DNA of 64,000 nt, taken from positions 558,001 to 622,000 of the forward strand of contig NZ_MRDH01000006.1 in NCBI RefSeq assembly GCF_002008225.1, in the 5' to 3' direction. The notes beneath the pieces are model-generated. The model was not told the DNA's origin. It worked only from the letters and a program-made list of their open reading frames with translations, and made no database searches. Positions 1-8,843 of the stretch are shown one piece after another. The translations under genes were made by a program, and so were the position numbers. Within the stretch, counting starts at the first letter, position 1, and every line of letters begins with the position of its first letter. Source of the DNA: Agrobacterium salinitolerans (GTDB taxonomy: Bacteria; Pseudomonadota; Alphaproteobacteria; Rhizobiales; Rhizobiaceae).

Positions 1-93
1 TCATTTTCGGCATTATTGTTTGTCGCGTTCGGGACCATATATTTATCCTGGAAATTCAGCCTGAAACGGGAAGCATTAAGTCTGTTCAAATGA
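1..93 (+). CDS. C-terminal end of an unidentified membrane protein (partial)
   Basis: Frame 1 is open from the window edge to a TGA at 91-93 and gives 30 residues. They contain a hydrophobic run (LLFVAFGTIYLSW) followed by a basic tail (KFSLKREALSLFK), as at the end of a polytopic inner-membrane protein such as an acyltransferase or transporter. The family cannot be assigned from so little. The stretch is visibly AT-richer than topA next to it, which may mean acquired DNA. Only the right edge is in the window. Confidence 0.4.
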   Translation, partial: SFSALLFVAFGTIYLSWKFSLKREALSLFK

Positions 94-297
94 TGTTGCC
101 CATCATAACCAATTTACCAAAGATTGCAATACAACAATAGATTATCCATAGGTTGCACTCATCTTGAAGCGAGAAAATCGGGCTTGCCTCTTGACCAGCG
201 GGCATTACCTGTCCATGTCGAATTATAAAGAAGGCCAATTGCGGCACCACGCTGCAACCGGGGCCACGTTAACGGACCAGTTCCAGAGAAGAACAAT

Positions 298-2982
298 ATG
301 AATGTCGTCGTCGTAGAATCTCCTGCCAAAGCCAAGACGATCAATAAGTATCTTGGCTCGGGCTATAAGGTTCTTGCATCCTTTGGCCACGTCAGAGACC
401 TTCCTGCCAAGGACGGATCGGTGCTGCCCGATCAGGATTTCGAAATGTCCTGGGAGGTCGATAGCGCGTCCGCCAAACGCATGAAGGATATTGCCGATGC
501 GGTAAAATCCTCCGACGGCCTTTTTCTCGCAACCGACCCGGATCGCGAAGGCGAAGCCATTTCCTGGCACGTTCTCGATCTCCTGAAGAAGAAGCGTGTG
601 CTTGGCGACAAGCCGGTGAAGCGCGTGGTCTTCAACGCCATCACCAAGAAGGCGGTTCTGGACGCCATGGCCAACCCGCGCGACATCGATGTGCCGCTGG
701 TCGACGCCTATCTCGCCCGCCGTGCGCTGGATTATCTCGTCGGTTTCAACCTCTCCCCGGTCCTGTGGCGCAAGCTGCCCGGCGCGCGTTCCGCCGGCCG
801 CGTCCAGTCGGTGGCGCTGCGCCTCGTCTGCGACCGCGAATCCGAGATTGAGCGTTTCATTTCCGAAGAATACTGGAACATCAGCGCGCTTCTGAAGACA
901 CCGCGCGGTGACGAGTTCGAAGCCAAGCTGGTTTCGGCCGATGGCAAGCGCCTGCAAAACCGCTCGATCAAGACCGGAGACGATGCGAACCGGCTGAAGG
1001 CGCTGCTGGAAGGCGCGACCTATGTCGTGGATACGGTCGAGGCGAAGCCGGTCAAGCGTAATCCCGGCCCGCCCTTCACCACCTCGACGCTGCAGCAGGC
1101 CGCGTCTTCGCGCATGGGCTTTGGCGCCTCGCGCACCATGCAGGTGGCGCAGAAGCTTTATGAAGGTATCGATATCGGCGGCGAGACCGTCGGTCTGATC
1201 ACCTATATGCGTACCGACGGCGTACAGATGGCCCCGGAAGCCATCGATGCCGCCCGAAAGGCCATTGGCGAGCAGTTCGGCGACCGTTATGTGCCGGAAA
1301 AGGCGCGCTTTTACTCCACCAAGGCAAAAAACGCCCAGGAAGCGCACGAAGCAATCCGCCCGACCGATTTCAACCGCACGCCGGATCAGGTGAAGCGTTA
1401 CCTCGATGCCGATCAGTTGCGTCTTTACGATCTGATTTGGAAGCGCGGTATCGCCAGCCAGATGGCGTCGGCAGAAATCGAGCGTACCACAGTGGAAATC
1501 CTTGCCACCAATGGCGGCGAGAAGGCTGGCCTGCGCGCCGTTGGCTCTGTCATCCGCTTCGACGGCTTTATCGCCGCCTATACCGACCAGAAGGAAGATG
1601 GCGAGCAGAGCGACGATGGTGACGATGAAGGCCGTCTGCCGCCGATCAATGAGCGCGAGAACCTCGCCAAGCAGAAGATCAACGCCAGCCAGCACTTCAC
1701 CGAACCGCCGCCGCGTTATTCGGAAGCCTCGCTTATCAAGAAGATGGAAGAACTCGGCATCGGCCGTCCTTCCACCTATGCGGCAACGCTGAAGACGCTG
1801 AGCGACCGCGAATATATCGTCGTCGACAAGCGCAAGCTGATCCCGCATTCGCGCGGCCGGCTTGTGACGGCTTTCCTCGAAAGCTTCTTTACCAAATACG
1901 TCGAATATGATTTCACCGCCGCCCTTGAAGAAAAGCTCGACCGCATCTCCGCCGGCGAGTTGGACTGGAAGCAGGTTCTGCGTGATTTCTGGAAGGATTT
2001 CTTCGCCCAGATCGAAGACACCAAGGAACTGCGTGTCACCAACGTTCTGGATGCGCTGAACGAGGTTCTGGCGCCGCTGGTCTTCCCCAAGCGCGAGGAT
2101 GGCTCCGATCCGCGCATCTGTCAGGTTTGCGGCACCGGCAATCTTTCGCTGAAGCTCGGCAAATACGGCGCTTTCGTCGGTTGCTCCAACTATCCGGAGT
2201 GCAACTTTACCCGCCAGCTCACCTCCGATGGCTCGGAAGCCGAAGCTTCCGTGTCCAACGAGCCGAAAGCACTCGGTGCCGATCCGATGACCGGCGAAGA
2301 GCTGACGCTGCGCTCTGGCCGTTTCGGGCCTTACATCCAGCGCGGTGACGGTAAGGAGGCCAAGCGCTCCTCGCTGCCCAAGGGCTGGAAGCCTGAAGAT
2401 ATCGACCACGAAAAGGCCTTGGCGCTCATCAATCTGCCCCGCGATATCGGCAAGCACCCGGAGACGGCCAAGATGATCTCCGCCGGCCTCGGCCGCTATG
2501 GGCCGTTCCTGCTGCATGATGGTTCCTATGCGAACCTTGAAAGCATCGAGGACGTGTTCTCGATCGGTCTCAACCGCGCCGTGACCGTTATTGCCGAAAA
2601 GCAGAGCAAGGGACCAGGACGCGGCCGCAGCGGCACGCCGGCTGCTCTCAAGGAACTGGGCGACCATCCCGATGGCGGCGCCATCACCGTCCGCGACGGG
2701 CGGTATGGCGCTTACGTCAACTGGGGCAAGGTCAATGCCACCATTCCGAAGGGGCAGGATCCGGCTTCCGTGACGCTGGACGAGGCGCTAGTGCTGATTG
2801 CCGAGCGCATTGCCAAGACCGGCACAGGCGGCAAGCCTGCCAAGGCGAAGAAAACCACCGCCAAGAAGGCCGATGGTGAGGCAGCGGCAAAGCCGAAAAC
2901 CACCAAGGCCAAGGCGGCAACCAAGAGCAAGGCGTCCGCCAAGCCGAAGGCAGCGGCCAAACCCAAGAAGGCAGCAGAGTGA
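298..2982 (+). CDS. topA: DNA topoisomerase I (type IA)
   Basis: Relaxes negatively supercoiled DNA by cutting one strand through a 5'-phosphotyrosine. The 894 residues begin with a TOPRIM domain (MNVVVVESPAKAKTI; acidic DPDREGE near residue 80). The core carries the active-site tyrosine Y303 in GLITYMRTDG. One C4 zinc ribbon is visible (C608, C611, C629, C635), followed by further topoisomerase C-terminal repeats with GRYGPF/GRYGAY motifs. The last roughly 50 residues are a Lys/Ala/Pro-rich tail, common in alphaproteobacterial TopA and probably DNA-binding. The length is normal for the group. The stop codon overlaps the rnr start by 4 bases, implying translational coupling. Confidence 0.97.
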   Translation: MNVVVVESPAKAKTINKYLGSGYKVLASFGHVRDLPAKDGSVLPDQDFEMSWEVDSASAKRMKDIADAVKSSDGLFLATDPDREGEAISWHVLDLLKKKRVLGDKPVKRVVFNAITKKAVLDAMANPRDIDVPLVDAYLARRALDYLVGFNLSPVLWRKLPGARSAGRVQSVALRLVCDRESEIERFISEEYWNISALLKTPRGDEFEAKLVSADGKRLQNRSIKTGDDANRLKALLEGATYVVDTVEAKPVKRNPGPPFTTSTLQQAASSRMGFGASRTMQVAQKLYEGIDIGGETVGLITYMRTDGVQMAPEAIDAARKAIGEQFGDRYVPEKARFYSTKAKNAQEAHEAIRPTDFNRTPDQVKRYLDADQLRLYDLIWKRGIASQMASAEIERTTVEILATNGGEKAGLRAVGSVIRFDGFIAAYTDQKEDGEQSDDGDDEGRLPPINERENLAKQKINASQHFTEPPPRYSEASLIKKMEELGIGRPSTYAATLKTLSDREYIVVDKRKLIPHSRGRLVTAFLESFFTKYVEYDFTAALEEKLDRISAGELDWKQVLRDFWKDFFAQIEDTKELRVTNVLDALNEVLAPLVFPKREDGSDPRICQVCGTGNLSLKLGKYGAFVGCSNYPECNFTRQLTSDGSEAEASVSNEPKALGADPMTGEELTLRSGRFGPYIQRGDGKEAKRSSLPKGWKPEDIDHEKALALINLPRDIGKHPETAKMISAGLGRYGPFLLHDGSYANLESIEDVFSIGLNRAVTVIAEKQSKGPGRGRSGTPAALKELGDHPDGGAITVRDGRYGAYVNWGKVNATIPKGQDPASVTLDEALVLIAERIAKTGTGGKPAKAKKTTAKKADGEAAAKPKTTKAKAATKSKASAKPKAAAKPKKAAE

Positions 2983-5333
2983 GCAAGGCGCCACGTCAGA
3001 GACAGGGTTCCGCCAGTGACGGTTTCGGACGCACCGGGCGCGGCAAGCGGGTGAGCGAAGGTGAAGGCATCATCCATGGCGAGGTGCCTTCCCGCGAAGT
3101 GCTGCTGAAATTCATCGCGGACCATCCGCAGCAGGCCTCCAAACGCGAAATCGCCAAGGCTTTCGGGCTGAAGGGCGAAAACCGCATCGTTCTGAAAGCC
3201 CTGCTGAAGGAACTCGAAGTCGATGGCATGGTGCACAAGAGCCGCAAGTCGCTGACGCGGCCGGGCGGCCTGCCGCCCGTCACGGTTCTCGACATCACCA
3301 CCCGCGACAAGGACGGCGAATTGATCGGCCGCCCGGCGGAATGGCCCGAGGATTTGGGCGCAGCGCCGGCCGTGCTGATCCGCCAGTCTTCGCAGGACCG
3401 CGGCAAGAAGGCCCCGGCAGCCGGTCTCGGTGACCGTATTCTGGCGAAAATCTTCCCCTCCAAGGAAAACTCCGGCCCGGCCTATACGGCCCGCGTCGTG
3501 AAGCTCATCGACCGTCGCCAGAACGCGCTGCTCGGCGTCTTCAAGGAAGCGCCCGGTGGCGGTGGTCGGCTGATGCCGATCGATCGCCGCGGCGAAGAAA
3601 TGGTGATCGATCCCGATGGCGTCGGCGATGCCAAGGATGGCGATCTGATAGAGGTTGAAACCTCGCGCAACAGCGGCCGTTATGGCCTGACCCGCGCCAA
3701 GGTGCTGTCGGTCATCGGCTCGGTGGCCTCGGAAAAGGCGATCTCGATGATCGCGATCCATGCGCACGGCATCCCGCATATCTTCCCGCCGAATGTTCTG
3801 GCGGAAGCGGATGCGGCCAAGGCAGCGACCATGTCGCACCGCGAGGACTGGCGCGACCTGCCGCTCATCACCATCGATCCGGCCGACGCCAAGGACCATG
3901 ACGACGCAGTTTATGCCGAACCTGACCACTCGTCCGACAATCCTGACGGTGTCATCGTCACCGTCGCCATTGCCGATGTCTCCTGGTATGTGCGGCCCGG
4001 CGCGCCACTCGACCGCGAGGCGCTGAAGCGCGGCAACTCCGTCTATTTCCCCGACCGTGTCGTGCCGATGCTGCCGGAGCGCATTTCCAACGATCTCTGC
4101 TCGCTGAAGGAAGGCGTCGATCGCCCTGCCCTTGCCGTGCGCATGACGTTTTCAAAGGAAGGCCGCAAGGCGAGCCACACTTTCCATCGCATCATGATGA
4201 AAAGTGCCGCCAAGCTGTCTTACCAGCAGGCGCAAGCCGCAATCGACGGTACGCCTGACGACAAGACCGGCCCGCTGCTGGAACCGATCCTGAAGCCGCT
4301 GTGGCACGCCTATGAGGTGATGAAGCGCGGGCGCGACCGCCGCCAACCGCTGGAACTCGATATGCCAGAGCGCAAGATCCAGCTCAGGCCCGACGGCACG
4401 GTAGACAAGGTCGTCATTCCCGAACGCCTCGATGCGCACAAGCTGATCGAGGAAATGATGATACAGGCGAATGTCGCCGCCGCCGAGACGCTCGAAAAGA
4501 AGAAGCAGCCGCTGGTCTATCGCGTCCACGATGCGCCCACACTTTCCAAGCAGGAAGTGCTGCGCGAATTCCTCGGCACCATCGGCATTTCCATGGCCAA
4601 GGGTGCGGCCATGCGCGCCAATTCCTTCAACGGCATTCTGGCGCGCGCCATCGATACGCCGCACCAGATCATGGTCAACGAGATGGTGCTGCGCAGCCAG
4701 AGCCAGGCGATCTACAGCCCCGAAAATATCGGCCATTTCGGCCTCAACCTGATGAAATACGCCCATTTCACCTCACCGATCCGCCGTTATGCCGACCTCA
4801 TCGTGCATCGCGCGCTGGTGGGCTCGCTTGGCCTCGGTGAAGGCGGCATCACGCCGCAGGAAGAGGCGACGCTGGACGATATCGCCGCCGAAATCTCGAC
4901 CTTCGAGCGCCGCGCCATGGCGGCGGAGCGAGACACGGTCAATCGCCTCATCGCGCATCACCTTTCCGAAAGGGTCGGCGAGGAATTCGAGGGCCGGGTC
5001 GGCGGTGTCACCAAGGCGGGACTATTTGTCGCGCTTCCGCAGTTTGGCGCTGATGGATTCGTTCCTATATCTACGCTTGGAACCGATTATTTCCTGTACG
5101 ACGAAGCCCATCAGGCCCTCACGGGGGAAAAGACCGGTCTCGGTTATCAGCTTGGTGACACGGTACAGGTGAGGCTCGCGGAAGCGGTACCGCTGGCGGG
5201 TGCGCTGAGATTCGATATGCTGAGTCCAGGGCGCAAGATGCCGATGGGCGTACGCTCGTTCCATAAGGCCGGACGGCGGACAGCACGGGCTGCCGCCAAG
5301 CCCGGAACACGGCCGCCGAGAAGGCGACGATAA
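2979..5333 (+). CDS. rnr: Ribonuclease R
   Basis: Processive 3'-5' exoribonuclease that degrades structured RNA. The GTG start lies in the 4-base overlap with topA (GTGA). The 784-residue protein has an N-terminal winged-helix region (about 25-90, 'SREVLLKFIADHPQQASKREIAKAFG'-like, shown here only in part), a cold-shock domain, and the RNB catalytic domain with the metal-binding aspartates D300, D306, D308 and D309 in DPADAKDHDD. A C-terminal S1 domain (about 670-740, FEGRVGGVTKAGLFVALP) and a basic Arg-rich tail follow. All key residues are present. topA-rnr adjacency is common in Rhizobiales. Confidence 0.96.
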   Translation: MSKAPRQRQGSASDGFGRTGRGKRVSEGEGIIHGEVPSREVLLKFIADHPQQASKREIAKAFGLKGENRIVLKALLKELEVDGMVHKSRKSLTRPGGLPPVTVLDITTRDKDGELIGRPAEWPEDLGAAPAVLIRQSSQDRGKKAPAAGLGDRILAKIFPSKENSGPAYTARVVKLIDRRQNALLGVFKEAPGGGGRLMPIDRRGEEMVIDPDGVGDAKDGDLIEVETSRNSGRYGLTRAKVLSVIGSVASEKAISMIAIHAHGIPHIFPPNVLAEADAAKAATMSHREDWRDLPLITIDPADAKDHDDAVYAEPDHSSDNPDGVIVTVAIADVSWYVRPGAPLDREALKRGNSVYFPDRVVPMLPERISNDLCSLKEGVDRPALAVRMTFSKEGRKASHTFHRIMMKSAAKLSYQQAQAAIDGTPDDKTGPLLEPILKPLWHAYEVMKRGRDRRQPLELDMPERKIQLRPDGTVDKVVIPERLDAHKLIEEMMIQANVAAAETLEKKKQPLVYRVHDAPTLSKQEVLREFLGTIGISMAKGAAMRANSFNGILARAIDTPHQIMVNEMVLRSQSQAIYSPENIGHFGLNLMKYAHFTSPIRRYADLIVHRALVGSLGLGEGGITPQEEATLDDIAAEISTFERRAMAAERDTVNRLIAHHLSERVGEEFEGRVGGVTKAGLFVALPQFGADGFVPISTLGTDYFLYDEAHQALTGEKTGLGYQLGDTVQVRLAEAVPLAGALRFDMLSPGRKMPMGVRSFHKAGRRTARAAAKPGTRPPRRRR

Positions 5334-5375
5334 CAAGGCCGCCTCGGCGGTTGAACGGACGGGAAGGACTTAAGG

Positions 5376-5819
5376 ATGAGTGCACATCGGGGCTCGGAGA
5401 CCGTTACCTTCGGAAACGACAGCGCCGAACGGCCGCTTGGCCGGTCCATCATGCGCGGCATGGCAAACCGTTGCCCGGCCTGTGGCAGCGGTCGCCTCTT
5501 CCGTGCCTGGCTAAAGCCGGTGGATGCCTGCGCGGCCTGCGGCGAGGAAATGCACCATCACCGCTCGGACGACCTGCCACCCTATATCTCCATCGTCATC
5601 ATCGGCCATATCGCGGTCGGCGGCTTCATGATGACCGACATGGTCCTCAACATTCCCATGTGGGCCCATTTCGCCATCTGGGTGCCGATCACCATTCTGG
5701 CAGCACTTCTGACGCTGCAACCGATCAAAGGCGGTGTCATCGGCTTGCAATGGGCGCTGAAGATGCACGGATTCGACCGAAAACAACAGAAAGTGCAGAT
5801 CGACGGCTCTTCTCACTGA
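5376..5819 (+). CDS. DUF983 family small membrane protein
   Basis: A 147-residue protein with an N-terminal zinc-ribbon-like pair of CxxC motifs (RCPACGSGRLF and CAACGEEM). The His-rich HHHRSDDLPPY segment typical of DUF983 follows, then two hydrophobic helices (about 70-115) and a short polar tail. The family is conserved in alphaproteobacteria, often near rnr or cytochrome oxidase genes, and its function is unknown. An AAGGA ribosome-binding site precedes the ATG. It lies 42 bases after rnr and is probably in the same transcript. Confidence 0.88.
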   Translation: MSAHRGSETVTFGNDSAERPLGRSIMRGMANRCPACGSGRLFRAWLKPVDACAACGEEMHHHRSDDLPPYISIVIIGHIAVGGFMMTDMVLNIPMWAHFAIWVPITILAALLTLQPIKGGVIGLQWALKMHGFDRKQQKVQIDGSSH

Positions 5820-5839
5820 CGGCGGACGGGACCTTGCAC

Positions 5840-6508
5840 GTGCCTCCGCCTCCCCGGCGCGCCGAAACGACGAACACGCCCATGCGGCCGCGCGACGCCG
5901 CCTCCATGATTTTGTTCGACCGGTCCGGCTCGCAACTCAGGGTGTTGATGGGCCGGCGCAGCAGCGCCCATGTCTTCATGCCGGGCGCTTATGTGTTTCC
6001 AGGCGGCAAACGCGATCCGCGCGACCATGCGCTGCCCTTTTCGAGCGATCTGCATCCCACCGTTCTCCACAGTCTCACTGCCTCCGCGGCACGGCGGCTC
6101 AGCGCCGCCGGCGCAAGAGCGCTGGCGCTTGCCGCCGCGCGCGAGCTTTTCGAGGAAACTGGCGTGGATCTTGGCTTGAACACCAGGGGTCCCGATCTTT
6201 CCCGTTTCCGATATGTGGCCCGTGCCATCACCCCGCCCGGCAATGTGCGGCGCTACGACACGCGATTCTTCTGCTGTTATGCAGATGAACTGCACCTCGA
6301 TATTAGCCTCACACGCGATTCCGACGAACTCTCCGACGTGCAATGGCTTGACATGACAGACCTTTCCAGTCTGAACATGCCGAAAATCACGCGCACGGTT
6401 CTCGAAGATGTCACAAAGCTCATGATAGGTGATCCCTCATTGCCCTTTGAAAGCCCCGCGCGGCTCTATGTCACGCGCCACGGCCGGTTCATTCGAGACT
6501 TTGTATAA
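5840..6508 (+). CDS. NUDIX hydrolase
   Basis: A NUDIX-fold hydrolase acting on a nucleoside-diphosphate-linked substrate that cannot be named from sequence. The pieces of the NUDIX box are present but split by an insertion: YVFPGGKRD, then about 40 residues on, AAARELFEETGVDLG with the catalytic REXXEE (RELFEE). Such insertions occur in the rhizobial NUDIX/CoA-diphosphatase-like group. The start is uncertain. GTG at 5840 (used here), TTG at 5834 and ATG at 5882 are all in frame, and none has a strong ribosome-binding site. Homologues as I recall them have some residues before the PRDAASMILF motif, which favours the longer form. It follows the DUF983 gene closely. Confidence 0.85.
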   Translation: MPPPPRRAETTNTPMRPRDAASMILFDRSGSQLRVLMGRRSSAHVFMPGAYVFPGGKRDPRDHALPFSSDLHPTVLHSLTASAARRLSAAGARALALAAARELFEETGVDLGLNTRGPDLSRFRYVARAITPPGNVRRYDTRFFCCYADELHLDISLTRDSDELSDVQWLDMTDLSSLNMPKITRTVLEDVTKLMIGDPSLPFESPARLYVTRHGRFIRDFV

Positions 6509-6516
6509 AGGCCGTC

Positions 6517-7692
6517 ATGTCACAAATGAAATGCGAAGAAGCGGACGCCATCCACTGGCCCTCACTGATCGCCGCCATTTCCGCCATCAGTGCGGTCGGC
6601 GTCGCCATCGGCCTCGGCCTTCCGCTCCTGTCGATCATCCTTGAGAAGCGCGGCATCTCTTCCACCATGATCGGGGTGAATTCGGCTATGGCCGGCGTCG
6701 CGGCGATGATGGCGGCCCCCGTGACCACCAAGATCGCCCATGATTTCGGCGTGGCGCGAACCATGCTGTTCGCAGTCGTCGTTTCGGCGCTGAGCGCGCT
6801 CGGTTTTTATTTCGCCGAAGCCTTCTGGATGTGGTTTCCGCTGCGAATCGTTTTCCACGGCGCCACCACCACGCTGTTCATTCTTTCCGAATACTGGATC
6901 AACATGACGGCGCCACCCAGGAAGCGCGGCATGGTTCTCGGCATCTACGCCACCGGCCTTGCGGTCGGATTCGCGGTTGGTCCGCTGCTGTTTTCCGTGG
7001 TGGGCAGCGAAGGCATATTGCCGTTTCTGGTCGGCGCGGCGATCATCCTGCTCGCCGCGATCCCGATCTTTATGGCGCGCGGCGAAAGCCCGGAGCTGGA
7101 CGAGCGGCCCAACCACCATTTCGTCCGTTATGTCTGGCTGGTGCCCATGGCGTCCGCGGCGGCCTTCGTCTTCGGTTCGGTGCAGGCCGGCGGCCTTTCG
7201 CTGTTTCCGATCTATGCGACGCGGGAAGGCTTCAACGAATCGCAGGCAGCGCTTCTCCTTACCGTGATGGGCATCGGCAACATGGTCTTCCAGATACCGA
7301 TCGGCCTGCTCTCGGACCGGATGAAGGACCGGCGGACGATGCTGGGGCTGATGGCCTTTGCCGGCGTCTGCGGCACGCTGGCGCTGCCTTTCCTGGTGGA
7401 AAACTGGCTTCTGGTGGCGGCCCTGTTGCTGTTCTGGGGCGGCCTGGTCTCGGGAATGTATACTGTCGGCCTCACCCATCTCGGATCGCGCCTGAAAGGC
7501 GCCGATCTGGTCGCCGCCAATGCCGCCTTCATCTTCTGTTACGCGATCGGCACGATTGCGGGGCCGCAGGCCGTGGGCATTTCCATGGACATTGCCGGAA
7601 CCGACGGGTTTGCCTGGTCGCTGGCGGTATTTTTCGGGCTTTACGTGGTGCTTTATATCGTCCGTTTTGTTTTCCGGGCGAAACAGGCTTGA
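6517..7692 (+). CDS. MFS transporter, YcaD-like
   Basis: A 391-residue inner-membrane carrier with about 12 hydrophobic helices. The MFS motif-A-like loop between helices 8 and 9 is visible (GLLSDRMKDRR), as is the Gly/Pro-rich helix-5 region (YATGLAVGFAVGPLLF). It resembles the YcaD-type group of the major facilitator superfamily; the substrate is unknown. The ATG has an AAGG site 5 bases upstream and lies 8 bases after the NUDIX stop, so the two are probably cotranscribed. Confidence 0.88.
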   Translation: MSQMKCEEADAIHWPSLIAAISAISAVGVAIGLGLPLLSIILEKRGISSTMIGVNSAMAGVAAMMAAPVTTKIAHDFGVARTMLFAVVVSALSALGFYFAEAFWMWFPLRIVFHGATTTLFILSEYWINMTAPPRKRGMVLGIYATGLAVGFAVGPLLFSVVGSEGILPFLVGAAIILLAAIPIFMARGESPELDERPNHHFVRYVWLVPMASAAAFVFGSVQAGGLSLFPIYATREGFNESQAALLLTVMGIGNMVFQIPIGLLSDRMKDRRTMLGLMAFAGVCGTLALPFLVENWLLVAALLLFWGGLVSGMYTVGLTHLGSRLKGADLVAANAAFIFCYAIGTIAGPQAVGISMDIAGTDGFAWSLAVFFGLYVVLYIVRFVFRAKQA

Positions 7693-7699
7693 CTTTTCG

Positions 7700-7757
7700 G
7701 GCGCGATACGTAGTTTCGCGCCAGATTTAGCCGAGGTCAGAAGCGCCTGCGGCTTCT
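7700..7757 (+). promoter_or_regulatory. Two stem-loops between the MFS gene and rpmG
   Basis: GGCGCGA (7700-7706) pairs with TCGCGCC (7716-7722), and AGAAGC (7739-7744) pairs with GCTTCT (7752-7757). The second is followed by CTTTTGTTT. They could end the MFS transcript or form a structured rpmG leader. The sequence does not decide which. Confidence 0.35.
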
Positions 7758-7781
7758 CTTTTGTTTAAAGGCAGGACGACC

Positions 7782-7949
7782 ATGGCGAAAGCTACAACAA
7801 TCAAGATCAAGCTGCTGTCGACAGCCGACACCGGTACTTTCTACGTCACCACCAAGAACAGCCGTACGTTCACGGACAAGATGACGAAGACGAAGTACGA
7901 CCCGGTTGTACGCAAGCACGTTGAATTCAAGGAAACCAAGATCAAGTAA
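7782..7949 (+). CDS. rpmG: 50S ribosomal protein bL33
   Basis: A 55-residue bL33 ([14 protein letters not shown]..., ending in KETKIK). It is the cysteine-free form without the zinc-binding CxxC pairs of C+ paralogues. The start is the ATG at 7782, preceded by AGGACGACC; an in-frame upstream ATG at 7761 would add seven residues not found in the family. It is monocistronic, with a strong intrinsic terminator 25 bases downstream. Confidence 0.97.
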   Translation: MAKATTIKIKLLSTADTGTFYVTTKNSRTFTDKMTKTKYDPVVRKHVEFKETKIK

Positions 7950-7974
7950 TTTCTTGATCTGTCTCCGACAAAAG

Positions 7975-7997
7975 CGCGCCCAACGGGCGCGTTTTTT
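7975..7997 (+). terminator. Intrinsic terminator of rpmG
   Basis: A perfect 7-bp stem CGCGCCC/GGGCGCG with an AAC loop is followed directly by TTTTTT. Confidence 0.9.
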
Positions 7998-8843
7998 GTT
8001 TGCGCCGAAGGGAAGATGCTGCCGCCAGCCTCTTCGCGCCCAGACGCCTTCCAAGGGGCAAGCAAGGCCCGTCTCCCCTGCTGTCCGGGGAATTGTAGCC
8101 GTGAATAACAAAGCACGAGAGCAGCCATGGGTAAGTCCGACCACATGGTTTGACGCCTCGGCCGATGTAGCAATCATTCAGGTGCTCTGAAGACACATCG
8201 CCAAGGCTCCGTCCGCCCCTGCCCCGTATCGCAGCTTCGCACGTGACGTTAACAAAGACGGATTGCATGCGTCGCGAAGCCGCGACGCGCACACCACGAA
8301 ACGGCAATTTTCAGGAAGAAGGCGGTCGGCCAACGATGTGACTACGGCACGAGGAACCGATTCGAACATCGTCAGCCGACCGACCCCACGATTCAGGAGA
8401 TGCGGCGGACCTGAGCATCATGGGGCATTCAAACTACGCAACACCAGCCCCTGACGAACGAAATCGCGACGGCTAAAGCCGCTATCATTCATCATCAAAA
8501 GACGGATAAGCCGCCGGAAGAACTGTTACTCTCAATAAGGAGTGTGCGCAGAAGTGAAATAAAAATCAACAAATTCTTAAGCCAGGGACACATCACCTGG
8601 GAAACATGGTTAAGTATACGAAGCTGACACACTATAGTTGCCGGAGAGATTGAATTCAACGTATTTTTCAACTTGAACTCTATTTATATCGTCGATCTGC
8701 ATCTAGTCATTGCAAAGTGATAAAATACATACAAGGTCAATGGCTTGCAGCCTTACGACGATCAACTTGCTTCGTGAATAATTACTTCGCCGGAACACGA
8801 CGGCAAGATTGCCGCAATATTTTAGTTAATCGGCCATTAGGGT
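7998..8843. other. Gene-free stretch between rpmG and pleD
   Basis: No reading frame here has a credible start, codon use or recognisable product. The right half (from about 8480) becomes AT-rich. One nested inverted repeat is visible: CTTAA (8576-8580) with TTAAG (8610-8614), enclosing CCAGG/CCTGG (8582-8600). No T-run follows, so it is not a clear terminator. The stretch is downstream of both flanking genes. Confidence 0.6.

Noticed and set aside
223..2667. 814-codon open frame on the minus strand opposite topA
   Set aside because: It is the antisense shadow of a high-GC gene; topA has every catalytic motif and this frame has none.
5351..5881. Long upstream extension of the NUDIX frame across the DUF983 gene
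   Set aside because: The region is coding in the DUF983 frame, and the extension is Arg/His/Pro-rich without conservation.
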